A DNA stretch of 64,000 bases from Trifolium pratense (taxonomy: Eukaryota > Streptophyta > Magnoliopsida > Fabales > Fabaceae), in the NCBI RefSeq assembly GCF_020283565.1, contig NC_060062.1:30192251-30256250 (forward strand), written 5' to 3'. The notes under the pieces were generated by a model. The model was not told the DNA's origin. It was given only the letters and a program-made list of their open reading frames with translations, and searched no databases. A program made the position numbers and the translations under genes. The first letter of the stretch is position 1. Every line of letters begins with the position of its first letter. Below are positions 1 through 11,239 of the stretch, piece after piece.

Positions 1-886
1 AACACGGAACCCACCGCCATTGTTTTGTCTTACGTTTCCATTTCTTCTTTCACTTTCCATTTCTAAGCTTCAGCCTTTCATCAACACCCCACTTTCAATT
101 TACTTCTTTCTTTCCTATTTTCTTTTAAATCATCAATTTTCTTCCACAAATCAAAACACCCACAAGAAAAACTATACATCTAAGCTAAGCTATTCATAAT
201 ACAAGTGAGAGTTAGTGTTTTGGGGTTAGGGTTTGTGCTTAGAAGAAGAAGAATACCCATTTTGTGAAAGTTGCTCATTAAGGTTCTTTGAGGTATATTT
301 ATCAACTTACATTTCAATTAGTGCATATTTAGACATGATTAGTGGGTTAGAAATTAATTCCAATCCAGAAGTTAGAGTATATATTAGAAGATTTCATGGT
401 TATCTGTTATTACTATAGTTCTATAATGAGTTTGTGAATCTAAAGAAAATATAATATTGCTGATACTCAGATATTACGCCGGAATCTTCACATGCTTCTC
501 TGGGAGTCGTTGGAGAGCAAAATTAGTCGGTCTTCATAGTTGTGAGTTGATGATGATCATTACTACTTATTTTAACTACTATTATCAATTTTATGTTACT
601 TATTTTCTATGTTAAAGTATTTATAAAATTGGGGAACACACCCTTTGAACATTTTCTCGTCATTGTTATATAATTTCCAAGTCATCAAATTAACTATACT
701 CTATTTGGACTTATCCATGACTTGTTGAGCAAATGAATTGAAAATGAGGTTTGATTGTGGTATTTTTACATAAATTTCAATATCTCGTGAAACGTGGATT
801 TTGATAAATATGTTTTCAGAATAATGATTTCAATCAAGTAACCGATAACAAGGATAACGGTCTAGGTGCACCTAGTTATATAATAT
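1..886. other. AT-rich flank, no gene recognised
   Basis: Several short open frames occur here, but none has a recognisable motif or a credible splice partner. The first 240 bases are pyrimidine-rich, like a plant 5' UTR or promoter, and could be the start of a gene whose coding part I cannot identify. Nothing firmer can be said. Confidence 0.4.
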
Positions 887-1165
887 CGAGTAGAAAAGGG
901 CTATCCGTTAGATGGAGCCGCCACTAAGTGAGAGGCCACTCTTAGGAGGAAAGGGCTATCAACGAGATGGAGCCGTCTCTCGATTCTATCGTAACGAATT
1001 GACTATCGACGAGTTGTAGACAACCTAATTAAAGATGAGGATGTGTTTTCGTAATCGAGTAGAAAAGGGCTATCCGTTAGATGGAGCCGCCCCTAAGTGA
1101 AAGGCCACTCTTAGGAGGAAAGGGCTATCAACGAGATGGAGCCGTCTCTCGATTCTCTCGTTATG
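887..1165. repeat. Two-copy direct tandem repeat, period 169 bp
   Basis: A unit of about 109 bp starting CGAGTAGAAAAGGGCTATCC at 887 recurs at 1056 with only a few substitutions, separated by about 60 bp of unique sequence. Each unit contains two similar sub-blocks (GGGCTATC...GAGATGGAGCCG), so it is an internally repeated module. No coding role is seen. It may be part of an unidentified transposon. Confidence 0.75.
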
Positions 1166-2835
1166 ACTTCTTTTTATTTGATTGGATTTCTATATTTTTA
1201 TTATTTCAAATTTCAAACTCTATAATGATTTGGATCAAGTATTATTTATATTTTGTAGTTACTACTATACAATAATTATTACAAGCTTTCTAAAAATCAA
1301 ATGCTCGTGCCTTTGTGTGTTTCCCATCTAGTTGGTAATGGTTGTTATCTCTCACTAAGTCCTTGTGACTTACTCCTTCATCTTATATTTTTTTTCAGAT
1401 TCAAAGTCAACTGAATAGAAAGCTTCTAGCAGAGTTAAAGATTTGTCAATGTCACTCTTTTGGTAGGCCTTCTTGATGAAAAACTATTTTGTATATGTAT
1501 ATTTGGAGTTGATCATCGAGTATCTGCAGCTATTTTGAGTCTAGGAATATCTTGTTTTGAAATGTATAAATTTAAACATGTATTTCTCAAAACTCTAGCT
1601 GATGATGTATCATGTAAAACAGGATTTATTCTGATTTGGAAACATTGAAAATACAGATGAGACTTTGTCGAAATTTCAGTAAAATTGTTCTAAAGTAAAT
1701 AGTCATTTGGAAATAATATATTTATTGTTTGTTAAATTCGGTCATTAGGCTTGCCGGACTAGTATTAGTTCGTGCGCCGGTCACGATTGGAGTTGGGTCG
1801 TGACAGCAGCTATCTCTAAATCCTTCTATCAAAATAAATTTTAGTGCACTTAATTAGTTCTGCTTCCAACTTTAAGATTATTGTGTCTAATACTGTATTT
1901 ATAGTATCATTTTTAATATTTAAATATACTTCACTTCAAATTATATTTTAAGGCAGAATTGAATTTACAGAATTGAATTTACAATTTTGCAGAAATATAA
2001 GTTGTTAAAATAGAATTTTGGCCTTTAGAAATGCATGTAACAGTAGATAACTTATTATAAACTTCTAACCATACTTACAATCAGTTTAATTACCAACTTT
2101 GTAGCTGATTAACTATTCTAATTTCTAAAACTTGATTGACTACCCAACAATCAGTTTTTGTGTTGCAATAGCACTCATAAAGCTTTTATCAGCTTAGATG
2201 TTAGACTTGTTCGATTCTACATTTCCCAAACACAACCTGTCAGAGTGCAATGGATAAGTCTAAGAAGGAATATAGAAGGATGAAGAACTAAGAGGCATAT
2301 TAATGCAAAATCCGTCCAATTGAACCTTGAACCGATGAGCTCGCCGGTTCGATGACCGGTCCGGTTCTGACAACCTTGGTCACACTACTAAGTGCATAAA
2401 ACAAGAGTAGTACTCAGTCCTTGATGTTTCTTAGAACAAAACTGTAAAAAAAAAAAGTTACATTATAATCTCTCCCAAAAGCTAAATCAAATCAAAGTAA
2501 TTATAGAGTAAAGTTTGTTCATCAATTTTGATATAAAAGTAGATTCTTTATGTCTGTTCAGGTATGAACACAAAGAAAAAGAGACAAGTAAAGTCAATAA
2601 TGGACCACACGGTAAACTTGTGATTGAAAATGTGTCCTACAACCACCCAAGTGGGTAAAGTCAATAATGGAACCTTGCAAGTTGCATCAATTATTGAAAT
2701 AATGGAATCTGGCTTTGTGGATATTTCTTCATAATTATTGAGCTGCCATTGCATTCATCTCACAGCTCTTCTGTTTACTACTCCTTTAATCTAAACCACT
2801 TTCTCATCTTTTCAACTCTTTCTTTTTCTGAAAAT
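1166..2835. other. AT-rich 5' flank of the NB-LRR gene with repeat debris
   Basis: There is no supported gene here. Around 1740-1806 the sequence ends in GGGTCGTGACA, which resembles the end of a plant gypsy LTR. Around 2325-2385 it has alternating CCGGTTCGAT / GACCGGTCC motifs typical of degenerate DNA-transposon ends. Neither has a definable boundary. A TATAAAA at 2532-2538 lies about 300 bp before the NB-LRR start codon and could be its TATA box, but this is weak. Confidence 0.35.
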
Positions 2836-5800
2836 ATGGCTGATGCTTTACTTGGAGTTGCGTTTGAGAATTTGATATCTCTTCTTCAAAATGAATTTTC
2901 AATCATTTCTGGAATCAGTTCAAAGGCTCAAAAGCTATCAACTAACTTAGAACTGATCAAGGCAGTACTTGAAGATGCTGAGAAGAAACAACTCACAGAC
3001 CGCTCTATTAAGGTATGGTTACAACAACTCAAAGATGCTGTATATGTGCTTGATGATATCCTTGATGAGTGTTCCATTAAATCCAATCGACTTAAGGGCT
3101 CATCCGCTTTCAAACCAAAGAATATCATTTTACGCCACAAGATTGGAAACAGGTTGAAAGAAATTTCAAGCAGATTCGATGAAATTGCTGACAAGAAGAA
3201 CAAGTTTCTTCTCCAAGAGGGTGTTACTGCTAAGGAATTGACAGTTGAAGTGGCTGAATGGCGTCAAACAAGCTCAATTATTGCTGAACCAAATGTGTAT
3301 GGACGAGAAGATGATAAAGAGAAGATTGTCGACTTTCTTATCAACCAAGGGAGCAACTCTAACTCCCTTTCCGTCTATCCCATTGTTGGCTTAGGAGGTG
3401 TTGGAAAAACAACTCTCGCTCAATTGGTCTTCAATGATCAAAGGGTGAGGAGTACCACCAACTTCGATACAAAGATATGGGTTTGTGTTTCTGAAGCTTT
3501 CTCGGTCAAGAGGATTCTATGTTCCATTATAGAATCTATCAACAGTGAGAAATGTGATGCCTTGGATTTAGAGGTAATACAAAGAAAGGCGCAAGAACTA
3601 TTGCAAGGTAAAAGATTTTTGCTAGTTTTAGATGACGTTTGGAACAAAAATGAAGAACTGAAATTCGGATTGAGCCAAGAGAAATGGAACCAGCTGAAAT
3701 CAGTGTTGTCCAGTGGATCCAAAGGTAGTTCTTGTTTAGTTTCCACTCGTGATGAGGTTGTTGCATCAATCATGGGAACATGTCAAGCTCATCATTTGTC
3801 TGGCCTCACTGAAAGTGAATGTTGGTTGTTATTCAAACAATATGCATTTGGACATGACAGAGAAGAACAAGTAGAGCTCGTGGAAATAGGCAAAGATATA
3901 GCAAAAAAGTGCGGGGGATTGCCTCTTGCTGCACAAGCATTGGGAAGTCTAATGCGCTCAAGGAGTGGAGAAAAAGAATGGTTGGAAATTAAAGAAAGTA
4001 ACCTTTGGGATTCACAGAGTGACAATTATGTTTTGCCAGCCTTGATGTTGAGCTATTCTTATTTAACGCCGACTTTAAAGCAATGTTTCTCTTTTTGTGC
4101 TCTATTTCCGAAAGATACATTAATGTGGAAGGAAGAATTGATTCATCTTTGGATGGCTAATGGATTTATTTCATCTAGGAAAAGTTTGGAGGTTGAAGAT
4201 GTTGGCAGCATGATTTGGAATGAACTATGCCAAAAATCATTCTTTCAAGACATTAAGATGGATACATATTATGGAGACATTTCTTTCAAGATGCATGATC
4301 TTGTCCATGATCTTGCTCAATCAATAATGGGGCAAGAATGTTTCCATTTGGAGTCTGCAAACAAGATCAGTTTGTCAAAAAGCACACACCACATAAGTGT
4401 TCACCTCGATGACTTGTTATCAATCGATGAGGGTGCCTTCAAAAAAGTTGAATCTTTGCGAACTTTGTATGAGTTGGAACGATATAGTGAAAGCAAACAT
4501 CATTACTTCCCAACAAATCGTTTTCTTCGAGTTTTAAGCACATCCTTTATCAATGTTGTGCCATCATTAGGGAGTTTAATTCATTTAAGGTATTTGGGAC
4601 TTAGTGACCTTGACATAGAATCGTTACCTGACTCTATTTACAACTTACAAAAATTGGAAATCTTGAAAATAAAATTTTGTGATAAACTGAGTTGTCTTCC
4701 AAAACGCTTGGCTTGCTTACAAAATCTTAGACATCTAGTCATTAGATATTGTTATTCGTTGTCTCGCTTGTTTCCAAACATTGGAAAAATATCTTGCCTA
4801 AGAACATTAAGTTTATACATTGTTAGTTTAGAGAAAGGTAATAGCTTGGCAGAGTTACGTGATCTAAACCTAGGTGGAGAACTGAGTATTAAAGGCTTAG
4901 AAAATGTTGGCAGTTTATCTGAAGCTCAAGAAGCCAATTTGATGTGTAAAAAAGACCTCAAAGAATTATTGTTGTCATGGTCTGGAGATACAAATGCTGA
5001 GCAAGTACTTGAAGGGCTTCAACCTCACTCAAACCTCAAGAGGTTGAGAATAGATGACTATGAAGGATTATTGTTACCAAGTTGGATAAGTATTCTTAGT
5101 AATTTAGTTTCTCTTAATCTTTGGAATTGCAAGAAATGTGTGCGGCTTCCATCATTTGGTAAACTACAATCTCTAAAAAGATTGGAAGTATGGAAGATGG
5201 ATAATCTAAAATACTTGGATGATGAGTGTCAAGATGGTATGGAGGAGAGAGTTTTCCCATCTCTGGAGGTACTCCATTTAATAGGGTTACCAAACATAGA
5301 GGGGTTATTGAAAGTGGAAAGAGGGGAGATGTTTCCTTGTCTTTCTGAATTGATAATCGAACATTGCCCTAAACTTGCACTGCCGTGTCTTCCATCTGTT
5401 AAAAAACTCACTGTATGGCAATGTAACAATGAGTTACTGAGGTCAATCTCTAACTTCTGCTGTCTTACTCGTCTTACCCTTTCTGGAGGCGTTGAAGGAA
5501 TAACATCCTTCCCAGAGGGGATGTTCACAAACCTTACTTTTCTTCAAACTCTAAAAATATTTCAATTCTCAAAATTGAAGGAGTTACCAAATGAACCCTT
5601 TAACCTAGCTTTAGAGCATCTCTCTATCTCTGACTGTGATGAGCTTGAGTCTTTACCAGAGCTAATTTGGGAAAATCTACAATCCCTTCGATCTCTACAG
5701 ATTGTCAATTGTAAAGGATTGCGATGCTTGCCGGAGGGTATTCGAAACCTCACTTCTCTTGAGAGTTTGGATATTCAAGAATGCCCAACATTAAAGGAAC

Positions 5801-5868
5801 GATGCAAGGAGGGAACAGGGGAGGACTGGGACAAGATAGCACATATTCCAAATTTAAACATCTGGTGA
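2836..5868 (+). CDS. CC-NB-LRR disease-resistance protein (RGA2-like)
   Basis: This is a single-exon gene of 1010 codons. Proteins of this family are intracellular immune receptors: the NB-ARC module switches between ADP and ATP, and the LRR helps recognise pathogen effectors. I start at MADALLGVAF (ATG 2836) because this is the conserved N-terminus of the family. An upstream in-frame ATG at 2749 would add 29 residues without family character. Visible in order are a coiled-coil domain with VLDDILDECS (about 75-84), P-loop GLGGVGKTT (185-193), kinase-2 LLVLDDVW (262-269), GLPL in CGGLPLAA (359-366), MHD (486-488) and irregular LRRs from about 560 to the end. All key NB-ARC motifs are intact and no stop interrupts the frame, so it is probably functional. 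A broken relative follows at 7741-8127, suggesting a local cluster. The recognised pathogen cannot be inferred. Confidence 0.95.
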   Translation: MADALLGVAFENLISLLQNEFSIISGISSKAQKLSTNLELIKAVLEDAEKKQLTDRSIKVWLQQLKDAVYVLDDILDECSIKSNRLKGSSAFKPKNIILRHKIGNRLKEISSRFDEIADKKNKFLLQEGVTAKELTVEVAEWRQTSSIIAEPNVYGREDDKEKIVDFLINQGSNSNSLSVYPIVGLGGVGKTTLAQLVFNDQRVRSTTNFDTKIWVCVSEAFSVKRILCSIIESINSEKCDALDLEVIQRKAQELLQGKRFLLVLDDVWNKNEELKFGLSQEKWNQLKSVLSSGSKGSSCLVSTRDEVVASIMGTCQAHHLSGLTESECWLLFKQYAFGHDREEQVELVEIGKDIAKKCGGLPLAAQALGSLMRSRSGEKEWLEIKESNLWDSQSDNYVLPALMLSYSYLTPTLKQCFSFCALFPKDTLMWKEELIHLWMANGFISSRKSLEVEDVGSMIWNELCQKSFFQDIKMDTYYGDISFKMHDLVHDLAQSIMGQECFHLESANKISLSKSTHHISVHLDDLLSIDEGAFKKVESLRTLYELERYSESKHHYFPTNRFLRVLSTSFINVVPSLGSLIHLRYLGLSDLDIESLPDSIYNLQKLEILKIKFCDKLSCLPKRLACLQNLRHLVIRYCYSLSRLFPNIGKISCLRTLSLYIVSLEKGNSLAELRDLNLGGELSIKGLENVGSLSEAQEANLMCKKDLKELLLSWSGDTNAEQVLEGLQPHSNLKRLRIDDYEGLLLPSWISILSNLVSLNLWNCKKCVRLPSFGKLQSLKRLEVWKMDNLKYLDDECQDGMEERVFPSLEVLHLIGLPNIEGLLKVERGEMFPCLSELIIEHCPKLALPCLPSVKKLTVWQCNNELLRSISNFCCLTRLTLSGGVEGITSFPEGMFTNLTFLQTLKIFQFSKLKELPNEPFNLALEHLSISDCDELESLPELIWENLQSLRSLQIVNCKGLRCLPEGIRNLTSLESLDIQECPTLKERCKEGTGEDWDKIAHIPNLNIW

Positions 5869-6993
5869 TGATGGTGTTGTGTTGCTTCTAATTTCAACAG
5901 GATTCTCCCTTCATCTATCTTTTCGTTGTGTTAATTTCTCTTTTTTGCTTTCATAGCCATAGGTAAGTTTGTATTTATTTATTTATTTCATTTTCTCACT
6001 TGTTAGTTTAGTAAGTGAATATCCCTTTTTGTTTATGGAATTGAAATTTACTAATATCATGTTTAGTTTTAATTGTAACTATTTTCTCAACTTTCTCAGA
6101 AGGCATGTCGTTTCATGTTAATGACTTCTTCATTTTGATATATAACTGACTGTAATTTCTGAAGCTTCTTGTCTTTCTTTTCTATATTTTTATGCCATTT
6201 GAAGAACATTGGTATATATTCTCATTATTGACTTTTACTGCTACAAAATCTGCTACTAAGGAATATACGTAAAAGCAAGTTGTTTATGCATGCATCAAAC
6301 TCTTACCAATTCAAGGCCTATGAACAATTAAACTGACTTCGAACTTTATATTTCTTGTTTATAGGTCAATTGAACAGATTCTGCTCTAGTTGTTGCCAAG
6401 TTGATAGATGTGAATACTTTGAGTTCATTATGATTTGCTATTTTCAGCTGCAATGGAAGTTCTTATAATTCGCTGATTTCAGCTTTTGTCAGAAACAATG
6501 TATTAGATTTTACAGTCTCTTTGGTTTTACTACAATGTGTATTGACACATAACTTTGACCGATCTCCTTTGATTGGATTCTTCTTATTCTTCTATATATA
6601 AAAAATGGTTCAGTTTAGTTTACCATGTAATCTTTTAAATTTACAGCTTGTTATGTAATGAATAGTGATTATGTTTAAGCTCAAGATAGTAGTTGCTCAA
6701 TGCTCAGCCATATATAAACTTGTTATATGTTTGACAGTGAGATAAGATCTATAATCAAACCAGTTCTCTATGTTCACATTTCTTTCTCTTCTCCACACTT
6801 AACTCACTCACTTTCACTGTTTCCATTTCAGTGTTCCACTTACCAAGACATGTGTTCCTTTCTTCAATTTTCTCAGTTAAATCTGCGTCTCATGTTTACC
6901 GTTCCATTTTTACGAAATTGAATTCAACTTTGGATTTGATTGATTTTTTATGATAACATTTTGATCGGCCTTAAAGGAACTCTGAACCGGCCA
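5869..6993. other. 3' flank of NB-LRR gene; duplicated leader-like segment
   Basis: The sequence is AT-rich with no supported gene. Around 6780-6840 it contains CACTTTCACTGTTTCCATTT, which recurs at about 7759 just upstream of the NB-LRR pseudogene. It looks like a second copy of a resistance-gene leader that has lost its coding part. The rest would be 3' UTR and intergenic DNA. Confidence 0.4.
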
Positions 6994-7103
6994 TTATTCT
7001 CGTTGAGTTACCTTTTTGGACATGTGATTGTAACGAAAAGTAATTTATTCTCGTTTAGTTACCTTTTTGGACATGTGATTGTAACGAAAAGCCATTATTC
7101 TCG
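6994..7103 (+). repeat. Short tandem repeat, about 51-bp unit, 2.2 copies
   Basis: The unit beginning TTATTCTCGTT and containing TTACCTTTTTGGACATGTGA starts at 6994 and 7045, with a partial third start at 7095. Copies are nearly identical. The start of the array is fused to a short open frame that has no other coding character. Confidence 0.8.
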
Positions 7104-7740
7104 TTTAGATCCACCGTTTCTTCCACAAAACTGTCATCTTCAACTTTTGCACCCTGACCATCTGTCTCAAGGTGTATAACCTTCTTTTCATGTTGAGGTG
7201 TGGCAGAATCTCTAATTACAATACCACTATGAGCACGTTTGTCGACATTATGATGGATATTAAAATGCGGTGAGTTGCAATTAAATAAATTAAATAAAGA
7301 AACAACTTGTGTATTGTGTTAGGGAGAGTTAGGGAGAGAACAGGCTCACAAATTCCAATCAGAGTTGCATAACCGTCAGAAACTGTCAACCTGCTACTGC
7401 AGTTCAATGTATTTCAGATTGAATGAGAAAACTGCTTCATGAGAGTTTCATGAATCAAAGTTGTTCAGTAAATTCTGTTTCATTCATTTCCACTTCCAAT
7501 ACAAATACAATGCAGCCTCATCAATTTTAAAAGACATTCATTCTTAAATCAAATGCACAAAAACCATGCTGAATGCAGAAAAGGCCAACTAATACTTGAG
7601 ATTGAGTACCAACTGAATTATAGTGTTTCATTGATTAAAGGGAGATAACTGCTACAGGTTACTGAGTATATTATTTTTAAGTGTCTTATAAGTTGTCTAA
7701 CTTCAAATGAGAGTAATTTTGCAAGTACTATAAATAAATC
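7104..7740. other. Intergenic, no gene seen
   Basis: AT-rich sequence between the 51-bp repeat and the NB-LRR pseudogene. No motif, repeat or credible ORF was recognised. Confidence 0.4.
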
Positions 7741-8127
7741 CCAACCTTTCTTTCTCACTCACTTTCACTGTTTCCATTTCAGTTCCTCTTTTTCTTCACT
7801 CTTGAGCATTTCTTTCAATCAATGAGGGTGCCTTCAAAAAAGTTGAAATCTTGCGAACATATTTTTCCAGTTGAACCGATATCCTGAAAGAAAAAAATCA
7901 GTACTTCCTGTCAAACCTTTTTTTTTCGGGTTTTATGCACATCATTTATCCATGCACCGTCACTAGGGAGTTTAATTCGTTTAAGGTATTTGGAACTTTA
8001 TTCCCTTGACATAGAAACGTTGCCGGACTTAATTTACAACTTACACAAATTGTGATAAACTGAGTTGTCTTCCAAAAAGCTTGTTTTGCTTACAAAATCT
8101 TAGACATGTAGTCATTGAATGTTATTC
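7741..8127 (+). pseudogene. Truncated NB-LRR pseudogene fragment
   Basis: From about 7818 the DNA matches the intact NB-LRR gene at about 4422-4755. The stretch AATGAGGGTGCCTTCAAAAA, then AGGGAGTTTAATTCGTTTAAGG and GTTGTCTTCCAAAA, follow in the same order, covering the junction of NB-ARC and the first LRRs. Small indels and a deletion after TTACACAAATTG break the frame. About 70 bp upstream lies a leader-like segment (CACTCACTTTCACTG...) directly joined to this mid-gene sequence, so the entire CC and NB-ARC coding region is missing. It is best read as a decayed tandem duplicate that lost its 5' two-thirds by deletion. Confidence 0.8.
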
Positions 8128-8157
8128 TTGAAGTATTAGTTTTTTTTTTTTAGTGAA

Positions 8158-8830
8158 ATGGATCCAAATAATCACTTCAACACCTAAAATTATTCTAATC
8201 ATCCCAACAATTATCAAAATCCAAATCAATTTTTCAACCAACATCCTCAAAACATACCTAATTTTGGTTTAGTACCAAATTTCAACCAGTCATCCTTTGT
8301 TCCAAACTTTCATCCATATTATGGATCTATGCTGATAAATCCATCTCAACCACCCCCGTTTAATGGTTATATGACAATGGTGAATGAAAATTTTCCGAGT
8401 GGTGGTACACCTAACTTCCCGAATTTTCAACACAAATAACTATTGCTAATGAAGTCACTCCAAATTCAGATGATTCAACTCCTAAGAGCAAGAAAAACCA
8501 TCAACCAGCATAGAACACTGATCAAAATTTGGTGCGAATGGGTGGATTAAATTTGGAACAAGCGGTGTTGTCGTGAGAAACCAGAAAGGTGATACATATT
8601 GGGGTAATGAGCATTGCTTATTCGATTCTCCGCGTGATGCAGCTGCATGCCGAAACCGTTTTAATTATATGAATAAAATACTGGGTAAATGGATTGGCGC
8701 TTATGAGGCCGCTAGGGGTTTGCAAAAAAGAGGTTGGTCCGAGAATGACGTTTTGGCAAAAGCGCAGGAAATATACGCATGTGGGAAGAATGTTCAATTC
8801 ACTTTAATGGCAGAATGGCAAGCTCTCCGT
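8158..8830 (+). pseudogene. SANT/Myb-like protein of PIF/Harbinger type, broken fragment
   Basis: From ATG 8158 the frame reads an Asn/Pro/Phe-rich leader (MDPNNHFNT, stop, then NYQNPNQFFNQHPQ...). After a frameshift around 8440-8570 it continues as GDTYWGNEHC...AAACRNRFNYMNKILG..WIGAYEAARGLQ...WSENDVLAKAQEIYACGKNV. This is the family of plant SANT-like proteins often annotated glutathione S-transferase T3-like, which accompany PIF/Harbinger transposases. An early TAA, at least one frameshift and an abrupt 3' end at LR (CTCCGT) show it is dead. The last four residues of the open frame (GRKFF region) come from the adjoining retroelement. The matching transposase piece lies beyond the retroelement at 16845. 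Confidence 0.75.
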
Positions 8831-8860
8831 GGGCGAAAATTCTTTTAAGTGGGGGAGAGT

Positions 8861-11218
8861 TGTAACGCCCCATATTTTATTAATTATTTATTTGTGTGAT
8901 TAATTGATTATGTGTTTAAATTGTATTATTATTTAGTTAGTTACTAAGTATGATTATGCATGTTAGTTAGTCATAAGTTATTTGGTTGCTAGAATAGTGG
9001 GCTTATGGTTATTAGGCTTGGAGAGAGTTAAATGAAGGGTATTGTGGTAATTGGATGATACCTTAAAAGAAGGGTTTTCATTTGTCTTAAAGAAGAGAAA
9101 AGAGAGGAAGAAAGAGAAGAGAGAAAATAAAGAAAAAGAGAAAGAATGAGAGTAGAGAAGCAAATCCCGTTTTCCATGCACCAGCTCCACTAAAACTTCG
9201 ATTTCAGATTCATTAACCGTTGGATCTCAACAAGATTTTGAGGGTAGGTTCACAACATACAAACGCAACTTTTGACCGTTAGGATCGTCAAAAAAGGTCT
9301 GAGGTGGGAGAAATCATGCTCGCAATGTACAGTTAAGAATTGGGGGAAAATGAAGAAAAAGAAGAGAAATGCAAGAGCAAAGAGTAACTTGGAGCTTGAG
9401 GATTCAAGAGGAGTGGAGGACTAGAATTTCCAACATTAATACAAGGTAAGAGGTTGGATTTTGTAGCTATGAGATGGTTAATGAGAGGGGAGAAATCACA
9501 TTTCTCTAGCTCAAACTCTCACATCTCTTTTTAGGTTTTGGGTTTTAATTGAGGGAAATTGGGAATGTGTTATTATAGATTTTTATGTTGAATCACATGT
9601 TGATAAATGTTTATCCATGATTTGATGATGTTATAATATGATAAAAATTTATGTTTTTACTTGTTGTTGTTGATTGTTGTTATTTGGGTATTTTCATGTT
9701 TTGGTAAAAGTAGTGATGAATATTGTTGATTCTCATGATTGGTGTCTTCCAAGTGTTTGTTAATAATGTGTAAATGAATGAAATGTACTAAAGGTAGAAT
9801 TTAAGTTAACCTACCTTTTGATAGTTTGGAAAATCGTGTGTATGTACCAATACATAGGAGTGTATGTATCGACACATACATGTGTGAGTTATGTAGAAAC
9901 TTGGAAATAACAAACTTGTACCGATACAAGTTGTGTTTTGTATCGATACAAGACCCTGTTTTAACTTGAAAATGCTTTAAAAACCTATGTTGGTGTGGAT
10001 TAATTCTAATTTCCCTAGGATTAGTAGATCTTGATGATTAATCTATGTTGATTAAATTATGATGTTTTGAGTAGCTAACTAATGATGTGTTAATGATTAA
10101 ATTGATGATGTTAACAATGATGTTTTGAGTTATTAATTAAAATAATGATGATGTGAACAATTTAGCTAAGTTTCTATATTTTGTGATGATGATGATGATG
10201 ATGATGCTTATGATGATGAAGATGGATTAAGTTATCCATATTATAATGATGATGTATTGGTAGTTGATACCATGTGTTTGGTATATGCACATTTCATGCA
10301 TTCATAAGTTGTGTCTATTGATGAGTATCCTAGAGACGATGATCTAGTTTACTGTTATTCTAGAGACGATGATCTAGAATGTTTTAGAGACGATGATCTA
10401 AAACACTTGGGTTAAGTTATCCAATTTTATGACGATGGGTACCACATGCATTTAGTTGTGTCTAGGTAACATTGCACGTATGAGACATTAGATGCACTAA
10501 GAGATGAAGGTGCTTCTTACTTGTTATGTGTTAGGTGGCATAATATGTTTTATGTTACTTGATGAATGATTGATGAGTGATTAATCTAAATGATGATGTG
10601 ATTAGTGCTCTTGTTGAGGATTAATTATGTGGTCTATGTTTTTCGAATAATGTTGAGTTTATGTTATGTTAATTATTGCTAAGTGATGATTGTTTGCAAT
10701 AAGCTAATTATCTATCAAATGAACATGTTTGATTATGTCTGAATATGACTGATACATGTTTATGTGTGTATGAGTTGTATATATGCAATTGTTGTTATTT
10801 ATTCAGTGTCTGATATACTTTATATTCAGTCACTTTACGGTTGCATTATCTAACCCTCTGTTTTGTGTATATGCTGAACCGTTGGGGGTTCAGGTTCTCA
10901 GGTTGTATGTTTGTCGTGTGGTCGAGTTGTTGGTGAAAGCTCCGCTCTGATTGTGACACGGGGAATGGTTCATAGAGTCTTTATTTGTTGTTGTTCTATT
11001 TAAATTAAAGGTGTATCTTTTATAAAATAGTTTTGTATAAGTCGTGATTACTAATTAATTTTATTAGTAGAGTTTTTAATGAACAATGTAATATTTTAAA
11101 CCACTATTTTATATTTTATCTCTGACTTAGAGTCATTTTAATTTTATTATCCGCTGCGTAATTTGAAAAAGAATTTTCTATAGTTAGATTTATTTAAATA
11201 TTGGGTTTGGGTGTTACA
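8861..11218 (+). repeat. 5' LTR of the gypsy element
   Basis: It is 2358 bp, bounded by TGTAAC and GTTACA, which are inverted repeats of each other. It contains palindromic CTTGTACCGATACAAG near 9915 and TGTATCGATACA near 9935, and a GAT-rich tract. Compared with the 3' LTR it lacks a 10-bp insertion after CATGATTG near 9742 and has two or three more GAT units near 10195. Confidence 0.92.
10327..10402 (+). repeat. Triplicated 18-bp imperfect palindrome inside the LTR
   Basis: The motif CTAGAGACGATGATCTAG occurs three times (the third as TTTAGAGACGATGATCTAAA), spaced about 25-30 bp apart. Each copy is palindromic at its ends. The 3' LTR carries the same array with two mutated copies (15954-16030). 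It could be a protein-binding or hairpin-forming element of the LTR. Confidence 0.7.
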
Positions 11219-11221
11219 AGG

Positions 11222-11239
11222 TGGTATCAGAGCCCCGTT
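11222..11239 (+). promoter_or_regulatory. Primer binding site (initiator tRNA-Met type)
   Basis: TGGTATCAGAGCC starts three bases after the 5' LTR. It is the standard plant LTR-retrotransposon site complementary to the 3' end of initiator tRNA-Met, where minus-strand DNA synthesis is primed. Confidence 0.9.

Noticed and set aside
2928..3203. Minus-strand open frame inside the NB-LRR gene
   Set aside because: It is a shadow of the resistance-gene coding sequence; no promoter or family character.
8978..9190. 70-codon minus-strand frame repeated at 14596-14808
   Set aside because: Both lie at the same place in the two LTRs; the frame is a purine-rich low-complexity stretch read in antisense, not a gene.
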